Of a stretch of 64,000 bases of DNA, positions 45,181 through 55,735 are shown one piece after another. The notes under the pieces are model-generated. The model worked only from the letters and a program-made list of their open reading frames with translations, searched no databases and was not told the origin of the DNA. The DNA is from Agapetus fuscipes (Eukaryota; Arthropoda; Insecta; Trichoptera; Glossosomatidae). Location: the NCBI GenBank assembly GCA_951799405.1, contig OX637344.1:7998001-8062000 (forward strand), in the 5' to 3' direction. The stretch's first letter is position 1, and each line of letters starts with the position of its first letter. The position numbers were made by a program, and so were the translations under genes.

Positions 45181-45362
45181 CTCCTATCTGCTATGGCTGC
45201 TGGTATTGCCAGTGACCACATTGCCCGGGGCTCGCGGGGCTAAATGGCCACACGTGGACGCTAGGAGTAGGACTATGTTGGTATATGGCGTTACACGGTA
45301 TTTAAGTAGTACATATCTCCCAGCAAGATATGTACCTCCGTGACCTACCAACTTTGAGCCCC
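45181..45362 (-). ncRNA. Predicted HDV-like self-cleaving ribozyme at the retrotransposon 5' end
   Basis: On the minus strand the RNA would start at 45362. P1 is GGGGCUC (45362-45356) with GAGCCCC (45233-45227), 7 pairs. GGGCAA follows P1 (45226-45221), as in the HDV fold, and its GG can form P1.1 with the CC of L3. P2 is CUCCUA (45267-45262) with UAGGAG (45186-45181). P3 is GCG (45261-45259) with CGC (45236-45234), with UCCACGU in L3. P4 is UGGU-CA-CUGG/CCAG-CA-GCCA (45218-45194). J4/2 is UAGCAGA with a candidate catalytic C at 45190. Between P1 and P2 sits a long extra stem of 7, 5 and 10 pairs. L3 is longer than usual by 15 bases, the weakest part of the model. Known relatives sit at the 5' ends of R2 and RTE elements and free the element RNA by cleaving just before P1. 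Confidence 0.72.
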
Positions 45363-45375
45363 TAAAATAAACTGT

Positions 45376-47670
45376 GATCTTTGTAAAAGGAATTTTAATC
45401 GAAACTTTGACCCAATATTTCAGAATCACTTTATAATAAAACTGTTCTTTGTACTACGAAAATAAGTAAATATTCCTGCTCTATTTCATAGAAAAGATTT
45501 CAGCTTTGCGTTACGCAAACTAGTATAACTATATTTATTCTGTGATCCGTTAATAATACAAACAAACTGACTTACGTTAGTACTGAGAAGGAATTGTCTT
45601 ATATAAACACAATGAATACTTGATGCTGCTCAGTCCTAGCTAAATGTCACAAGTTAGTTTTGTGGAGTCAATACTGTTTAAGTTTTCAATCGTAATAAGA
45701 CTGCCCTGTGCGTGCCCAATGTTCGGCAAATCATTCAAATAGCTTTCACGTTATAAAAACAAAGCAAACATTACAACAAGTTAAGCCTAATTTCTTATGA
45801 ACTGGAATTTTATGCATCAATGTACATCTATAATCAAAGATGCTCTGATATATTAACATTTAAGATTCTGAATAAATCTATGCCTACAAGCAGGTCTCGT
45901 GTACGTTCACTCTTACACACGCTGAATGTCTTGTCGTGTCTTGTATCCTGCAGCCATTCCTCTAGGGGTGGCCGGTACATCCACCCAAGTGCCTCCACTT
46001 GACTCTGTCCTTGCATACTTATGTATATGTGAACCGACAAAATAGAATCCTAAAACTACAATGACTACATTAATTCGACTGCTCCAAGGAAGACAGCACT
46101 AAGTCAAAAAAGATAGTTTTGCAGGAAAGCCAATTAAATGTTATTTATTCCATACAGTACAATGCATAAACTATTTTTTACATTAACTTTAATTTATTAA
46201 CGAATTTATAATAAATAGAGACACGGCAGTCATCTTGGAATGAAGATACTGATTTGTTACCTTTAGAAATGGAAATAAGTCAAAAACCTAAATTTCGGAG
46301 TTACTTCCTTCTTCCTTGGAGCAGTCGAATTGAAAACCCTCATGAATAGTTAATGTATTCATCATTCATCATCATCTTCATGCATGCTCTTCTCTTTTTC
46401 TCACTGAGCAGGTTTTAGTAATATGTAATCTCAATTATTTCATCAATTAATTCTTTGATCTGTTTTCTTCTTACACGCTTACTTTTTGCATTCCCTTTGA
46501 ACACTTTTTCTCTCAGTTGTTCATCGTTCATTGCTTATTTGATCAACTTTTATTCAATCCGTTTTTTCCTCAGTCCTTTCTTAACATGCTTACCTTTGCC
46601 ATTCTCGTTAAACTTCTTTGTAACTCTTTGTTTAATCACACTTTGCAACTCTTCTGCTAGCTGCTTCTTTCTTGAATTATAGCTTTGTATGCGCGTCTGT
46701 AGAGTGTTGAGAGTTTGTTAGGGTTTCGCGTCTGTCCTCCTCTACGCTCAGCCGGCCTCAATTAGTGGCAGCATGTTGACTTGCCTGGACAGAGGGACCC
46801 GCGCCCAACACAACCACAGATCTCATAGAAAAAGCGCCCGGTTCACTGTGGAGGTAGTAGAAAATAGTGCAGTATGACTAGAGCACAGATTTACACGTAA
46901 CGGATCCAATATTCAGTGTCACAACGAGGAAGTCAAAAGGGATTTTCAGTTCTAGGAGTTTTAAATAAAGGGAATAATTTAAGCTGTAATGTATTCTTAC
47001 GAATGTGTAATTGTGCATCTGTGGGTTTTTAATGTGTGAGTGTGTCTGTGTCCCTAGATGTAGCTTCTTTAATAATTGAAGACTACAGGGGAAAAACAAG
47101 GAATGTCAGCAAAATTTTTAATGCAACAAAAGTTGCTATCACAGTTTACGGCGGTATTTTTTATTCTTTGTGACAAGCGATAACCATGATTTCAAATTTT
47201 GAAATTTGAATTTACTCATTTTTTTTTTTTTAGATACCTATTTATAAAAACAAATAGATTAAATTATTTATTTACATTTTTTTTTACAATATCATTATTA
47301 GAATCTACATCTCAGGCGAAAGCGAATGCTTGTGTGCCTTGAATACAACTGAAATTTTCCTCCAGTAGTTTTTAATTTTAATTGTATTTATATTTTGTAA
47401 TACTCATAAATAGTAATAGTAAATACTTGTTCGATATTGTATAAGTATTTGCTTGAATAAAATATTCTGGCAGGGGCTTGCGTGTGCCAGAATAACTCTT
47501 ATTCACCTATAAATAGAGACCGAGATGTTTTGCGAGGAGACTTGTATCGAAGCTGTCGAGCTATATAATACAAAAGTTAGCTCTGTGAATGAACCAAATG
47601 TGAACGGAATCTGAAAATATATAGTGTGAAAGGAATCACCCGATGTGTTTAATAAGTTGAATCCGTAATT
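45376..47670. other. Intergenic sequence, no gene seen
   Basis: AT-rich sequence. A GC-balanced block at 45890-46015 (GTCTTGTCGTGTCTTGTATC, then TCCTCTAGGGGTGGCC) may be a retroelement fragment but I cannot assign it. The stretch 46690-46870 is also GC-balanced and unexplained. A TATAAATA at 47508 lies in sequence that could be an old LTR. Confidence 0.5.
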
Positions 47671-47680
47671 CTAAAATAAT

Positions 47681-47985
47681 ATTGTTTGAATGCTTTTGTA
47701 AATCCAAAGATCCAAACATAGTGTTGGTAGTGAAATCAAGAAGACTTCAGTGAGCCAAAAATGTAGAACGTGGAGAGGACTCCAGGATCATTAGAAATGT
47801 CTTGGATGATGTCCCCTGCGGTGTTAGACGACTCGGACGTCCCAAGATGCGGTGGGAAGATAATTTTGAGGCTGATGCGGAAGTAATGGGAGTAAGAGGA
47901 CCATAGAGGGAAGCGACACAAGACAGAGAGTCCTGGAGGATTGTGGTGCGGAAGGTCCTGAGCCTTTGAGCCGAAGAAAGTAAAG
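47681..47985 (+). mobile_element. 3' fragment of the RTE-like element with possible target duplication
   Basis: It contains GTAGTGAAATCAAGAAGACT, GAGGACTCCAGGATCATTAG and GAGTCCTGGAGGATTGTGGT, and the AAAGTAAAG tail, matching the 3' 300 bases of the 41929-45364 element. TAAAATAAT occurs at 47672-47680 and 47986-47994 and is a plausible 9 bp target duplication. The frame contains stops. Confidence 0.8.
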
Positions 47986-48049
47986 TAAAATAATTAATCA
48001 AGGAAAAAACATATTTGATTATTGTGAATACATCATATTGTGAATACAA

Positions 48050-48312
48050 TCTGTAATCTAAGTTGCAAAGATATTAATTAATCTTATATTGTCATTTAAG
48101 ATTAATTTAAATGCATGTTCACAGACAGACACGTGTAAGTTCGCGCTTACAAATGCATTTGCATATGTACTTATAATTTAAAATCCAAACCTCAACTGAA
48201 CATACACCTGCAGCATGTATCTACCCTCTCTAAAACTGGGGTGACTTTGGCAAAGTGAACCATTTTTACAGTATGGGGGGTCAGCCTCATAACAACCTAT
48301 AAGTCAAGGACT
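48050..48312 (-). mobile_element. 260 bp dispersed repeat (SINE-C)
   Basis: A minus-strand copy from CTGTAATCTAAGTTGCAAAG to CATAACAACCTATAAGTCAA, with ACGTGTAAGTTCGCGCTTAC in the middle. Confidence 0.8.
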
Positions 48313-48689
48313 CTCATGAATTAAAATGCTATTTTGACATCAAACCTCAATACTTAAAGTATTTCTATACTGATAATGATGTGCCCCACATTTGATGTAT
48401 GTGTGGGTTAATGTAAAGGAGTGCACACACTGCGGTCAGTGGTAGTCGCAGCGTCGGTATGTGGATGGCCACTCCATCAACTAATTACTTGTGTACACAT
48501 TAATATTTGATTAGTATATATGGGACTGCGCCGGCTACTTCAATTAATTGCATTTCGAGTGACGTTTGTTGTGGTGCTCTTGGCGCTAGAGGGCACTAAA
48601 GAGTAGGTTGTAATGTCATTTACATAATCTGTAATTGAATGATTTATTTAATTAATAAATTTATTTTATTGTTCTTTGTGACTTTTATG

Positions 48690-48772
48690 AAGTTTGGTAT
48701 GAGGCTGACCAAACTATACTGTAAAAAATGGTTCAGTTTACCAATACCACACCAGTTTTAAGGAAGGTAATT
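48690..48772 (+). mobile_element. 260 bp dispersed repeat (SINE-C), 5' fragment
   Basis: It holds TTTGGTATGAGGCTGACC, ACTGTAAAAAATGGTTCA and TTTTAAGGAAGGT; the rest is lost. Confidence 0.7.
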
Positions 48773-49059
48773 CTGCACTTGAAAATAAAAAAAATACACA
48801 TTTACAAAACGTTACGCATCAAAAAAAAATGAAAATAAACACGGTTTTTTTTTACATTTTTAATTGTATGGTTTAAATAAATGATCAATACCCAATTCAA
48901 TATTTTAAAGTTTGGCAAACAAATATATAAAACAGATATAAAAGTCGGTCAAAGTTTGGTAGGATGCTCTTAACTTCAATAAATTTAACATCATATCTCC
49001 ACTGCAGTCATGATCTTGTGTGTCACACACGTTGTGCAACTTTTGCCACCGAGACAAAT

Positions 49060-49330
49060 GGTGATGTGGCAGAGACACCTCAAAAACCGCTCTGCTCGAA
49101 GGACCATCAGGCATTCCAAGGGCGTAACGCGAATCCCGCCGCATCTTTCAGCGGGGGCGCAAAAAGCCTGACAGTGGCGGCCCTGGGGGCAGCAGAGCCG
49201 TGACGTCATTAATCTCTCCCTCCCCCCCCGCTACCTCTCCCCTTTAGAGCAGAAGGAGGAGGGGGAGGGCACACCTCCAGACACCAACCCTTACATTCCA
49301 GTACTGGAGAGGTGGAGCTACGTTTGAGGC
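49060..49330. other. GC-rich island with a CRE-like TGACGTCA
   Basis: The base composition rises sharply against the AT-rich surroundings, with CCCTCCCCCCCCGCTACC and GGAGGAGGGGGAGGG tracts. TGACGTCA, a perfect CREB/ATF palindrome, lies at 49201-49208. It could be a promoter, but no gene starts here that I can recognise. Confidence 0.35.
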
Positions 49331-49708
49331 AAAGCAAGACCGAAAAGAAATATTTTGTTTACAAAAAACAAACTACCTTTTATTATGTTCTGATGCCGTT
49401 TTTGGGAAATAAGGCCTTCATAATGCCACAGTTATTACAATTAAGATTGTTTATGTAAATTTTTGCAGAAAATTTTACACTGAAGGGATAACTATCGAGC
49501 CTTCAGGCGCTTTTACGCCTCATACGGCATTGGAGCCCCGAATTGGATCCCTTCCTAGTCGATTTAGGACGCCATTTACTTATCTTGTGTGATATGCACG
49601 AAGTAGTAAGAAGAGCATCTCGATGACATTGCACCAAGTCGTTAAATTTGGGTTTTCGTTGTTTTCTCTAATAAACAAACAGATAAATCTAGCAATAGCA
49701 TAGTTTCT

Positions 49709-49738
49709 CTGAGGATGGCCAAGAGGCCGAAACCGGTC
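49709..49738 (+). ncRNA. Hammerhead-like core with GUC cleavage triplet
   Basis: CUGAGGA (49709-49715), stem II GGCC/GGCC with loop AAGA, GAAA (49729-49732) and CCGGUC, ending in a canonical UC. Stem I pairs poorly with the flanking bases, so activity is doubtful unless it acts in a dimer. It belongs to the same subfamily as the decayed motif at 25293. Confidence 0.45.
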
Positions 49739-50339
49739 ACAACTCGTTATTTTTGTTTGTAACTAAATAAAAATAAATAAAGTAGAACTAAACAAAGTTT
49801 GTTATCATTTTTTAATAAGAGAAATCTAGAATTACTTACTGCTGGGTCGGGTAACGACCACCGGGAAGGCCTGTCGTCACAAAAAATATAGCATTGCATG
49901 AGCGTTCTGTGATACATTTTCCTCGGATAGAAGTGTATGAACGGAACGGGTGAGGCTGGGCTTTTGCCTGTGCCGGGTTGGAAGTCTAGTAGTGTACGGG
50001 AATGTAAAAAAGCTTTCACGCGGTTTGTCTTGTGATCCATAGACAAACTGGGTTGAAGCATTATGTGTCATATAGCCGTCTTTGTATTTGCCTCTACAGG
50101 ATGCTCATCCTTGGTGCGCGTTGTGCAGGCGGGCACAGCGCATCCGTCTTGTCTGTACCGAGGTAACGTCTCATGTACGCCCCTGTAAGAGAGGTGTAGC
50201 GGTGCTTGTACGGGTTTTTACGCTGAGAGCTTTTTCACTCACGCCTGATTTATAAGGTACATTTGACTGTGAATAAAATGCAAAATGTAGGAACGAAATG
50301 TGTCTGTAACAAGTATGTTAACAAACGTGTACATTTATT

Positions 50340-50606
50340 GTCAATCTATAAGTTAAATTGCAGTGATATATTTACATTTAAGGTCCATATTTAATCAACA
50401 CCTGTGAACAAGCAATAATTTTTAGTTTGCGTTTACACATGCCGTACGTTATAACTTACAACTTAAAAACCCAAATCTCAAATGATCATAAACCCTACAA
50501 CTTTTGACCACCTTCCCTGAAATCTGGGGCATTGGCAAAAGTGATACAAAGTTTTACAGCATAGTGATCAGGAGGTCATCCTCATATTAAACTATTTGTC
50601 AAGGAA
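50340..50606 (-). mobile_element. 260 bp dispersed repeat (SINE-C)
   Basis: A diverged minus-strand copy: CAATCTATAAGTTAAATTGC at one end and CAGGAGGTCATCCTCATATT near the other. Confidence 0.7.
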
Positions 50607-50894
50607 CAAGGAAATATGAGTACACAATTATGTAACTTAAGAGCTATAACTTTTAAGATCAGTTTGATGAATAACTCCGAAAACTCATATTATTACCTAC
50701 TGATAGTCGCAACTCTCCATGACATGGAAGGGTGAACATTGCCTCGAGGAAAAAATCATTGCCTTTGAAATGTGTGTCTATTGTCGGATGTTAAAAAATC
50801 CTAGATGGATCGAAACTCAAATGCCGAGGTCATTTCCTGTATGAATACTATAGCCGTACTCCTGATGCCCATGAAAAGGCAAAATCTGGCTTAT

Positions 50895-50967
50895 TTGGCA
50901 AAATGAACCATTTTTTACGATGCAGGTGGTCGCTGGTCAGCCTCATACCAACCTATAAGTGAAGGAA
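50895..50967 (-). mobile_element. 260 bp dispersed repeat (SINE-C), fragment
   Basis: GGCAAAATGAACCATTTTTT, GTCAGCCTCATACCAACCTA and TAAGTGAAGGAA are kept. Confidence 0.75.
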
Positions 50968-51070
50968 AAAATGCCGTAACTCGTATTTAATGTTTAATGT
51001 ATGTACTTACATATAATGCTGTTGTCTGTTTTAATTTGTGATGTTGTATAAAGAGTTAGGGCGTCGTTAG

Positions 51071-51644
51071 TAATGATGCCACGAATATTCGGCAACTATT
51101 CGGTATTCGGCCTATTCGGCCACTTTTTTGCTATTCGGTATTCGGCCGAATAGTGCGTACTATTCGGCCGAATACCGAATAGCAAATCATGTAAAAAAAG
51201 ACACGTTATTTTACTCAAAAATTATGTATTTATTTCCAAATTACAACATTTTAGTACTTAAAAATAATCAGTAGTAAGTTGTGATGGATAAAAACGAGCT
51301 TTTCAGCATTTTCTGGTAGCAAACGATTGCGCTTTTCATCGTAAACGTTACCAGCCTCAGAAAATAACCTCTCACTATAAACGCTACTTCCAGGCGAAGA
51401 AAGATAAACTTTTGCAAATTTCGAAAGGTTCGGGTATTGTTTTTCGTTTGCTGACCACCACTTGTAAGGATCGGCCTTCCGATCTAGGCGAACTGTTTTC
51501 AAATAAAAATCCAACTCGTTTGCCACAGCATTCTTCTCCGAAGCGCCGAATATTCGGCGGCCGAATATTCAGCGCTTCGGCCGACAGCGTTGCCGAATAT
51601 TCGGTATTCGGTATTCGGCCAATTCACTATTCGTGGCATCTCTA
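51071..51644 (-). mobile_element. Non-autonomous hAT transposon with 8 bp target duplication
   Basis: GTCGTTAG flanks the element at 51063-51070 and 51645-51652, the 8 bp duplication expected of hAT. The terminal inverted repeats are TAATGATGCCACGAATA at the left and, inverted, TAGAGATGCCACGAATA at the right. Subterminal regions are packed with TTCGGTATTCGGC and its complement, typical transposase-binding repeats of hAT elements. Only the C-terminal end of the transposase frame remains inside. Confidence 0.92.
51251..51526 (-). pseudogene. hAT transposase C-terminal (dimerisation) fragment
   Basis: The frame encodes DPYKWWSANEKQYPNLSKFA then KVYLSSPGSSVYSERLFSEA and GNVYDEKRNRLLPENAEKLV, the hAT dimerisation region with its P.SS..SERLFS..G motif. 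The zinc finger and DDE catalytic parts are absent, so it cannot transpose by itself. Confidence 0.88.
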
Positions 51645-52179
51645 GTCGTTAGTCGCTGTACCGGACGTAACAAACGATCGAATAAACGTCAGACATAACG
51701 ACGCTTATCGACGCTAAAGACAGTCGGTCGCCTCACGTGCCAGACAACTTTGTTAATAAAAATGTCGGAGACTGTCACGATATGTCCATTAGCTAATATC
51801 AAGATGGTTTAATTAAGGTGACTCGTAATTAATATTGATAAAGGTAAGAATATCAATTGTTGCACAAAATGATTGTTGTTTCTGTTATTGAATTTTCGAT
51901 ATATTGTCACTTTAGTGCTTGTTTGTCTTTCGTCCATCAGAGGGTATTTCACATGGTCTAAGATTACCTATGTGTACTGTACCAATGAGTCTTATGCAAA
52001 CTGGAAATTGATTTAACAATATATAAAAAATAACTCTTACATTATCGTGTTTTTCTTAGGTCAGATTGTGTCAAATGTGATTCTTAAGACCTTTTATTGA
52101 AAGGGCATCGTTGAATCAAATAGTAGATATACCAAACAAGCACTGAGGAAACGATACTTCACTATCATTATCATCATGA

Positions 52180-52485
52180 ACTGGACAGCCTTTGATGGGC
52201 TTTGGCTGAATTCAGGATTTCGACGCTCTCACCTGTCCAACGCCTTTGCTCTCAAGCCACGTATATACGTATACTTGTACGACTACTTTAGCTGCATTGA
52301 CACCGTCCATCCATCGCAATTTTTGGCCTTTTTGGTTTTGTTTGACCTTGAGAGTGTTAGGCGCTAAATGTGGTTGGCATCATATATTCTAATTATGTAA
52401 CCAGCCCACTGTTTTGATGGATCTGATCACATTGGGCTCTCCGTAGAAGTCATAGGACCTGTTTTGGGTAGTCGTTGGAGTGACC
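52180..52485 (-). mobile_element. RTE-like retrotransposon fragment (second family)
   Basis: GTTGGCATCATATATTCTAA and TTATGTAACCAGCCCACTG match the fragment at 21165-21420. It is heavily decayed and its borders are approximate. Confidence 0.5.
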
Positions 52486-52487
52486 AG

Positions 52488-52645
52488 TACCCCGACTGTA
52501 CAACATTTACATAAACTCCTCTCGATTGCGTAAATTTAAAATGTATTTAATATGCGATGGCACTCCTAGGAAGTGATTCAGTTTTCATACATTTTGTCGA
52601 TTTATGCGATCGAGGGGAGTTAACGCAATGTCTTGTACTCGAAAA
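52488..52645. mobile_element. Short MITE, TACCCCGAG family, copy 3
   Basis: The left end is TACCCCGACTGTACAACATT and the right end CAATGTCTTGTACTCGA. The inner inverted pair is AAACTCCTCTCGATTGCGTA against GCGATCGAGGGGAGTT. The central GATGGCACTCCTAGGAAGTG is shared with the other copies. Confidence 0.75.
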
Positions 52646-52844
52646 GCTGAGCTACCTCCAGGGTTAATAATTAAAGTGTAAAAATGCTAAATGCTAAGTT
52701 CGTCATATGCGATGAATAAAAAGATGACGTAAATGACATAGGAAATAATAAAATGTTTTTAATTTCCATAATGTCCTATGCAGTCCCGTGATCACCACCG
52801 GCAAGTGAGTCATCGGCCATTAGCACGTTAAACAGCCGCATTAT

Positions 52845-53460
52845 CACATTCTCACTCTCTTACTGTCTCACTGTGTCAATGTCTCACTATCTCACTGTGT
52901 TGCTGTCTCACAGTCTCACTGCCTCACTGTCTCGCTAGCTCGCTGTCTTACTGTATTTCTTTATTACTGTCTTACTGTATTATTATCTTACTGTATTATT
53001 GCCTTACTGTCTTACTATCTCACTCTCTCTCTACCTCACTATCTCACTCCCTCACTGGCTCACTTCTCCCTGCCTCTCTGTCTCACTTCTCACTGCCTTA
53101 TTATTTCTCTCTTCCACTGTGCCACTGTCTCAACGTGTCACTGTTCCACTGCCCCCTATACTTGCAACGTCCACACGGGGTAAGAGCAGATATTTAGGAG
53201 TTGCACCATTGTCTCGCTGTCTCACTATCTCACTATCCCTCTATCTCATTATCCCTCTAACTCACTATCCCACTGTCTCACTGTCCCCTGTACACGCAAC
53301 GTCCACACGGGGTAAGAGCAGACATTTATGAGTTGCGCCATTGTCTCGCTGTCTCACTTTCTCACTATCTCACTATCCCTCTCTCTCTCTCACTATCCCT
53401 GTATCTCACTATCCCTCTATCTCACTATCCCACTGTCTCACTGTAGCACTGTCTTACATA
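52845..53460. repeat. CTCACTGT-type microsatellite with embedded conserved blocks
   Basis: Degenerate runs of CTCACTGT, CTCACTAT and CTTACTGT alternate with a block GCAACGTCCACACGGGGTAA GAGCAGA, then TTTAGGAGTTGC or TTTATGAGTTGC, seen at about 53165, 53292 and, altered, 53477. The blocks suggest that the whole (block plus run) has been duplicated. Confidence 0.85.
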
Positions 53461-53479
53461 CTGTCCCCTATACATGCAA

Positions 53480-55330
53480 CGTTGTCACGGGGTGAGCGCA
53501 GACATTTATGAGTTGCGCAGTTACTTTCATGCTAATGTAATGACTCGGATTGTGAATGGAGTTCCTTTGCGGCGTGCACTGCATGGAGGAGTCACTAAAC
53601 TACTTGTAGGGTGTGAGTGTGAGCAGAGTAAGAGAGAGATTCTTGGCAACAAGATTATGATATCATCATAACATGTGGAGAAACATTTCACTTCTCAGTG
53701 AGGCGATCGTAGAAGCTGGCAGCATGGAAATTATTATTATTATTTTTAAATAAATTTGTGGAAAGTAATGCAATCCACCAACCTATTTTGCCTGGCCAGT
53801 TGTCTTCATGCGAAAGCAAAAGCTTGTGTGCATGCAACGGCATCTGTTGACCCAGGGTCGAAGTTATGGTCAAGTGGGCTAGACGCAAGATTTGAACCAA
53901 CGTTATCCGTTTCCAAATACGCTCGTCGAACATGCGTCTCTAACCCTCGGCCATAACACTCGGCCATAACACCGACATAACGAGTTAAAACTAAGCTTTG
54001 ATTGGAAAAAAAGGCGATAGTTATCACTTATTGCAATTGGTTTAGGTACACTAATTATATCGCCACCTTAAAGATACAACTTAATATTTGCTGATTCACT
54101 GATTGTACAAGTCGTAGAGACAAAATTTTATTGGGTTAAACTCATCATATTAAGTGTACTAATTACGAAGTGCTCATGAAATTCGTCTCAATAAGAGGAC
54201 TTTCACATTTCTTTGTTTTCTTTCGTAGAAATTAGAAAAAAATGCATTTATCTGAGAAACCAAAATTAGCTCAATATGTCCCTTATTAAGTTTTATCTTT
54301 AAATTGTGGATATACTGAAAAAAAATAGCTTAGTACCGCGTTATCCCATTAAGGTTATTTTTCCCCTAAATCTGCCGTTTTTGTTTCTTACACTTTATGG
54401 TCTTAGCAAAAGAGTGACAGTAATGAAAAAAATCAAGCATGTATATTAATTTTTTATCTTAATTTTAAAGTTTGAACAAAATATATAACTTAAGAATTGC
54501 TACCACAAAAAAATATTTAAAAAAATACGTTTTTTTCACTTCTGTAGCTACTTTCTCGTGTGTGCTATGTTTTGGAAATATTTTTTTTCTTTTTATTTAT
54601 AGAACTATACATTGTTTAGTGTACTATTGGAACAGTTTTTTTATAATGTCAATAGTTTTTGAGTAAATGTGGAAAAACTGTGTTCTTTGATATAATTAAA
54701 ATTTAATTCATCAAGTAGTTTCATTACAAAAATATACATATTGATCAATCGTGTATGAAAAGCAGAACCTATTCCTAGTCCACCCGTTGTTTCTGCGTGT
54801 TGGGCGATGCATTTTTAATACCGTAATACCGGAGTCTGCCGCCGCTAAAGACGCCGCCTCGCGTAAATCTGGCATAATGACCCGCCACTGCATTATGCGG
54901 GACTGAGAGGCGGCTGGCTGAATCCCGGTTTTAATACCGGATATTCTAGTATCTGATGCACCATCAAATATAAGTCAAAGTATATTGTCTTAACTTCTGT
55001 GTATAAACGTTTATCTTTGGAGTCTAATGTGTAAAATTTTAATAAGTACCCCGAGTATAAAACCAATGTAACCAACCAACGTAAAAACAATGTAAACCAA
55101 CGTAAATTAAGTTATGCAAGAGGGCGTTTCGTAGATCAAAAATATAATCTATCGATTATTTAAAAAAAGTAATGTGATTACAATTTTAACATAAATTATT
55201 AGGTCATTTTTATCACAATAATGACCTGTGAAAAGAGGTATCCGTTTGTTTTTCGTTCCAACGCACCTAAAAAGTCTTTCCATTTGAAAAAGTACCCTTA
55301 GGTCATTTAGATTTTCGGTGGTGACTTTGT
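53480..55330. other. Intergenic sequence, no gene seen
   Basis: AT-rich, with GC-balanced patches at 53780-53960 and 54770-54940 and no coding homology that I recognise. Confidence 0.5.
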
Positions 55331-55450
55331 GAAAGTTCATTTTTATAAATAAAATATAAAAAATAAAAAATCGTGAAAATTCACTGACGGCTTTTTTTTT
55401 TATTCAAAACCAGTTTCGAGAGAAGTAGTCCCATTTGTAAGTGTAAAATG
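55330..55450 (-). repeat. Hammerhead-element remnant
   Basis: GTGAAAGTTCATTTTTATAA recalls the outer sequence of the element at 26342. On the minus strand, ACTTCTCTCGAAACTGGTTT keeps CGAAAC followed by a GGU-like closing sequence, but no CUGANGA core precedes it at the right place. It appears to be a decayed relative. Confidence 0.35.
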
Positions 55451-55627
55451 TCATTTATTAGTTATAAAATTTTATGAACGTCCAAAAATACCTTAAGATA
55501 TTTAAATATTTTTTGTAATGGATATCATGTTTCAGGCTTAAGTATTTGATTGAAACAGTCATACGGCATATTAATCCCCTTACTCGGAGTATCATCATCA
55601 TCTTCTAAAGGAGCTTAAAAGAAGTAA

Positions 55628-55735
55628 AAAGAAAAATGTACGACAAAAACCACAGCACTCTTAGTGAGTGATTTATTTTTCACACATTTTTTCCATTTAA
55701 GCGGTCGAGAGACGCAACGCAACGCAAATGATATT
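55628..55735. mobile_element. Short MITE, TACCCCGAG family, copy 4 (degraded)
   Basis: The central CACAGCACTCTTAGTGAGTG is preserved and the ends are largely lost. Confidence 0.5.

Larger units (their letters stand above)
41929..45364 (-). mobile_element. RTE-like non-LTR retrotransposon, 5'-complete copy with target duplications
   Basis: AAATAAACTGT occurs at 41918-41928 and at 45365-45375 and is a perfect 11 bp target duplication. The 3' end is a simple tail of AAGTA units (41929-41950). The copy contains a long endonuclease/reverse transcriptase frame, a frameshifted N-terminal part and a 5' region with a predicted HDV-like ribozyme. Two extra bases (TA) lie between the 5' duplication and the ribozyme start at 45362; such non-templated bases are common at 5' junctions. 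Fragments of the same family are at 29399, 47681 and 59200. It is the only 5'-complete copy in the window. Confidence 0.92.

Noticed and set aside
47400..47640. LTR with TATAAATA at 47508
   Set aside because: Terminal ends, a poly(A) signal at the right spacing and target duplications were not found, so it is kept only as a weak remark beside 57840-58072.
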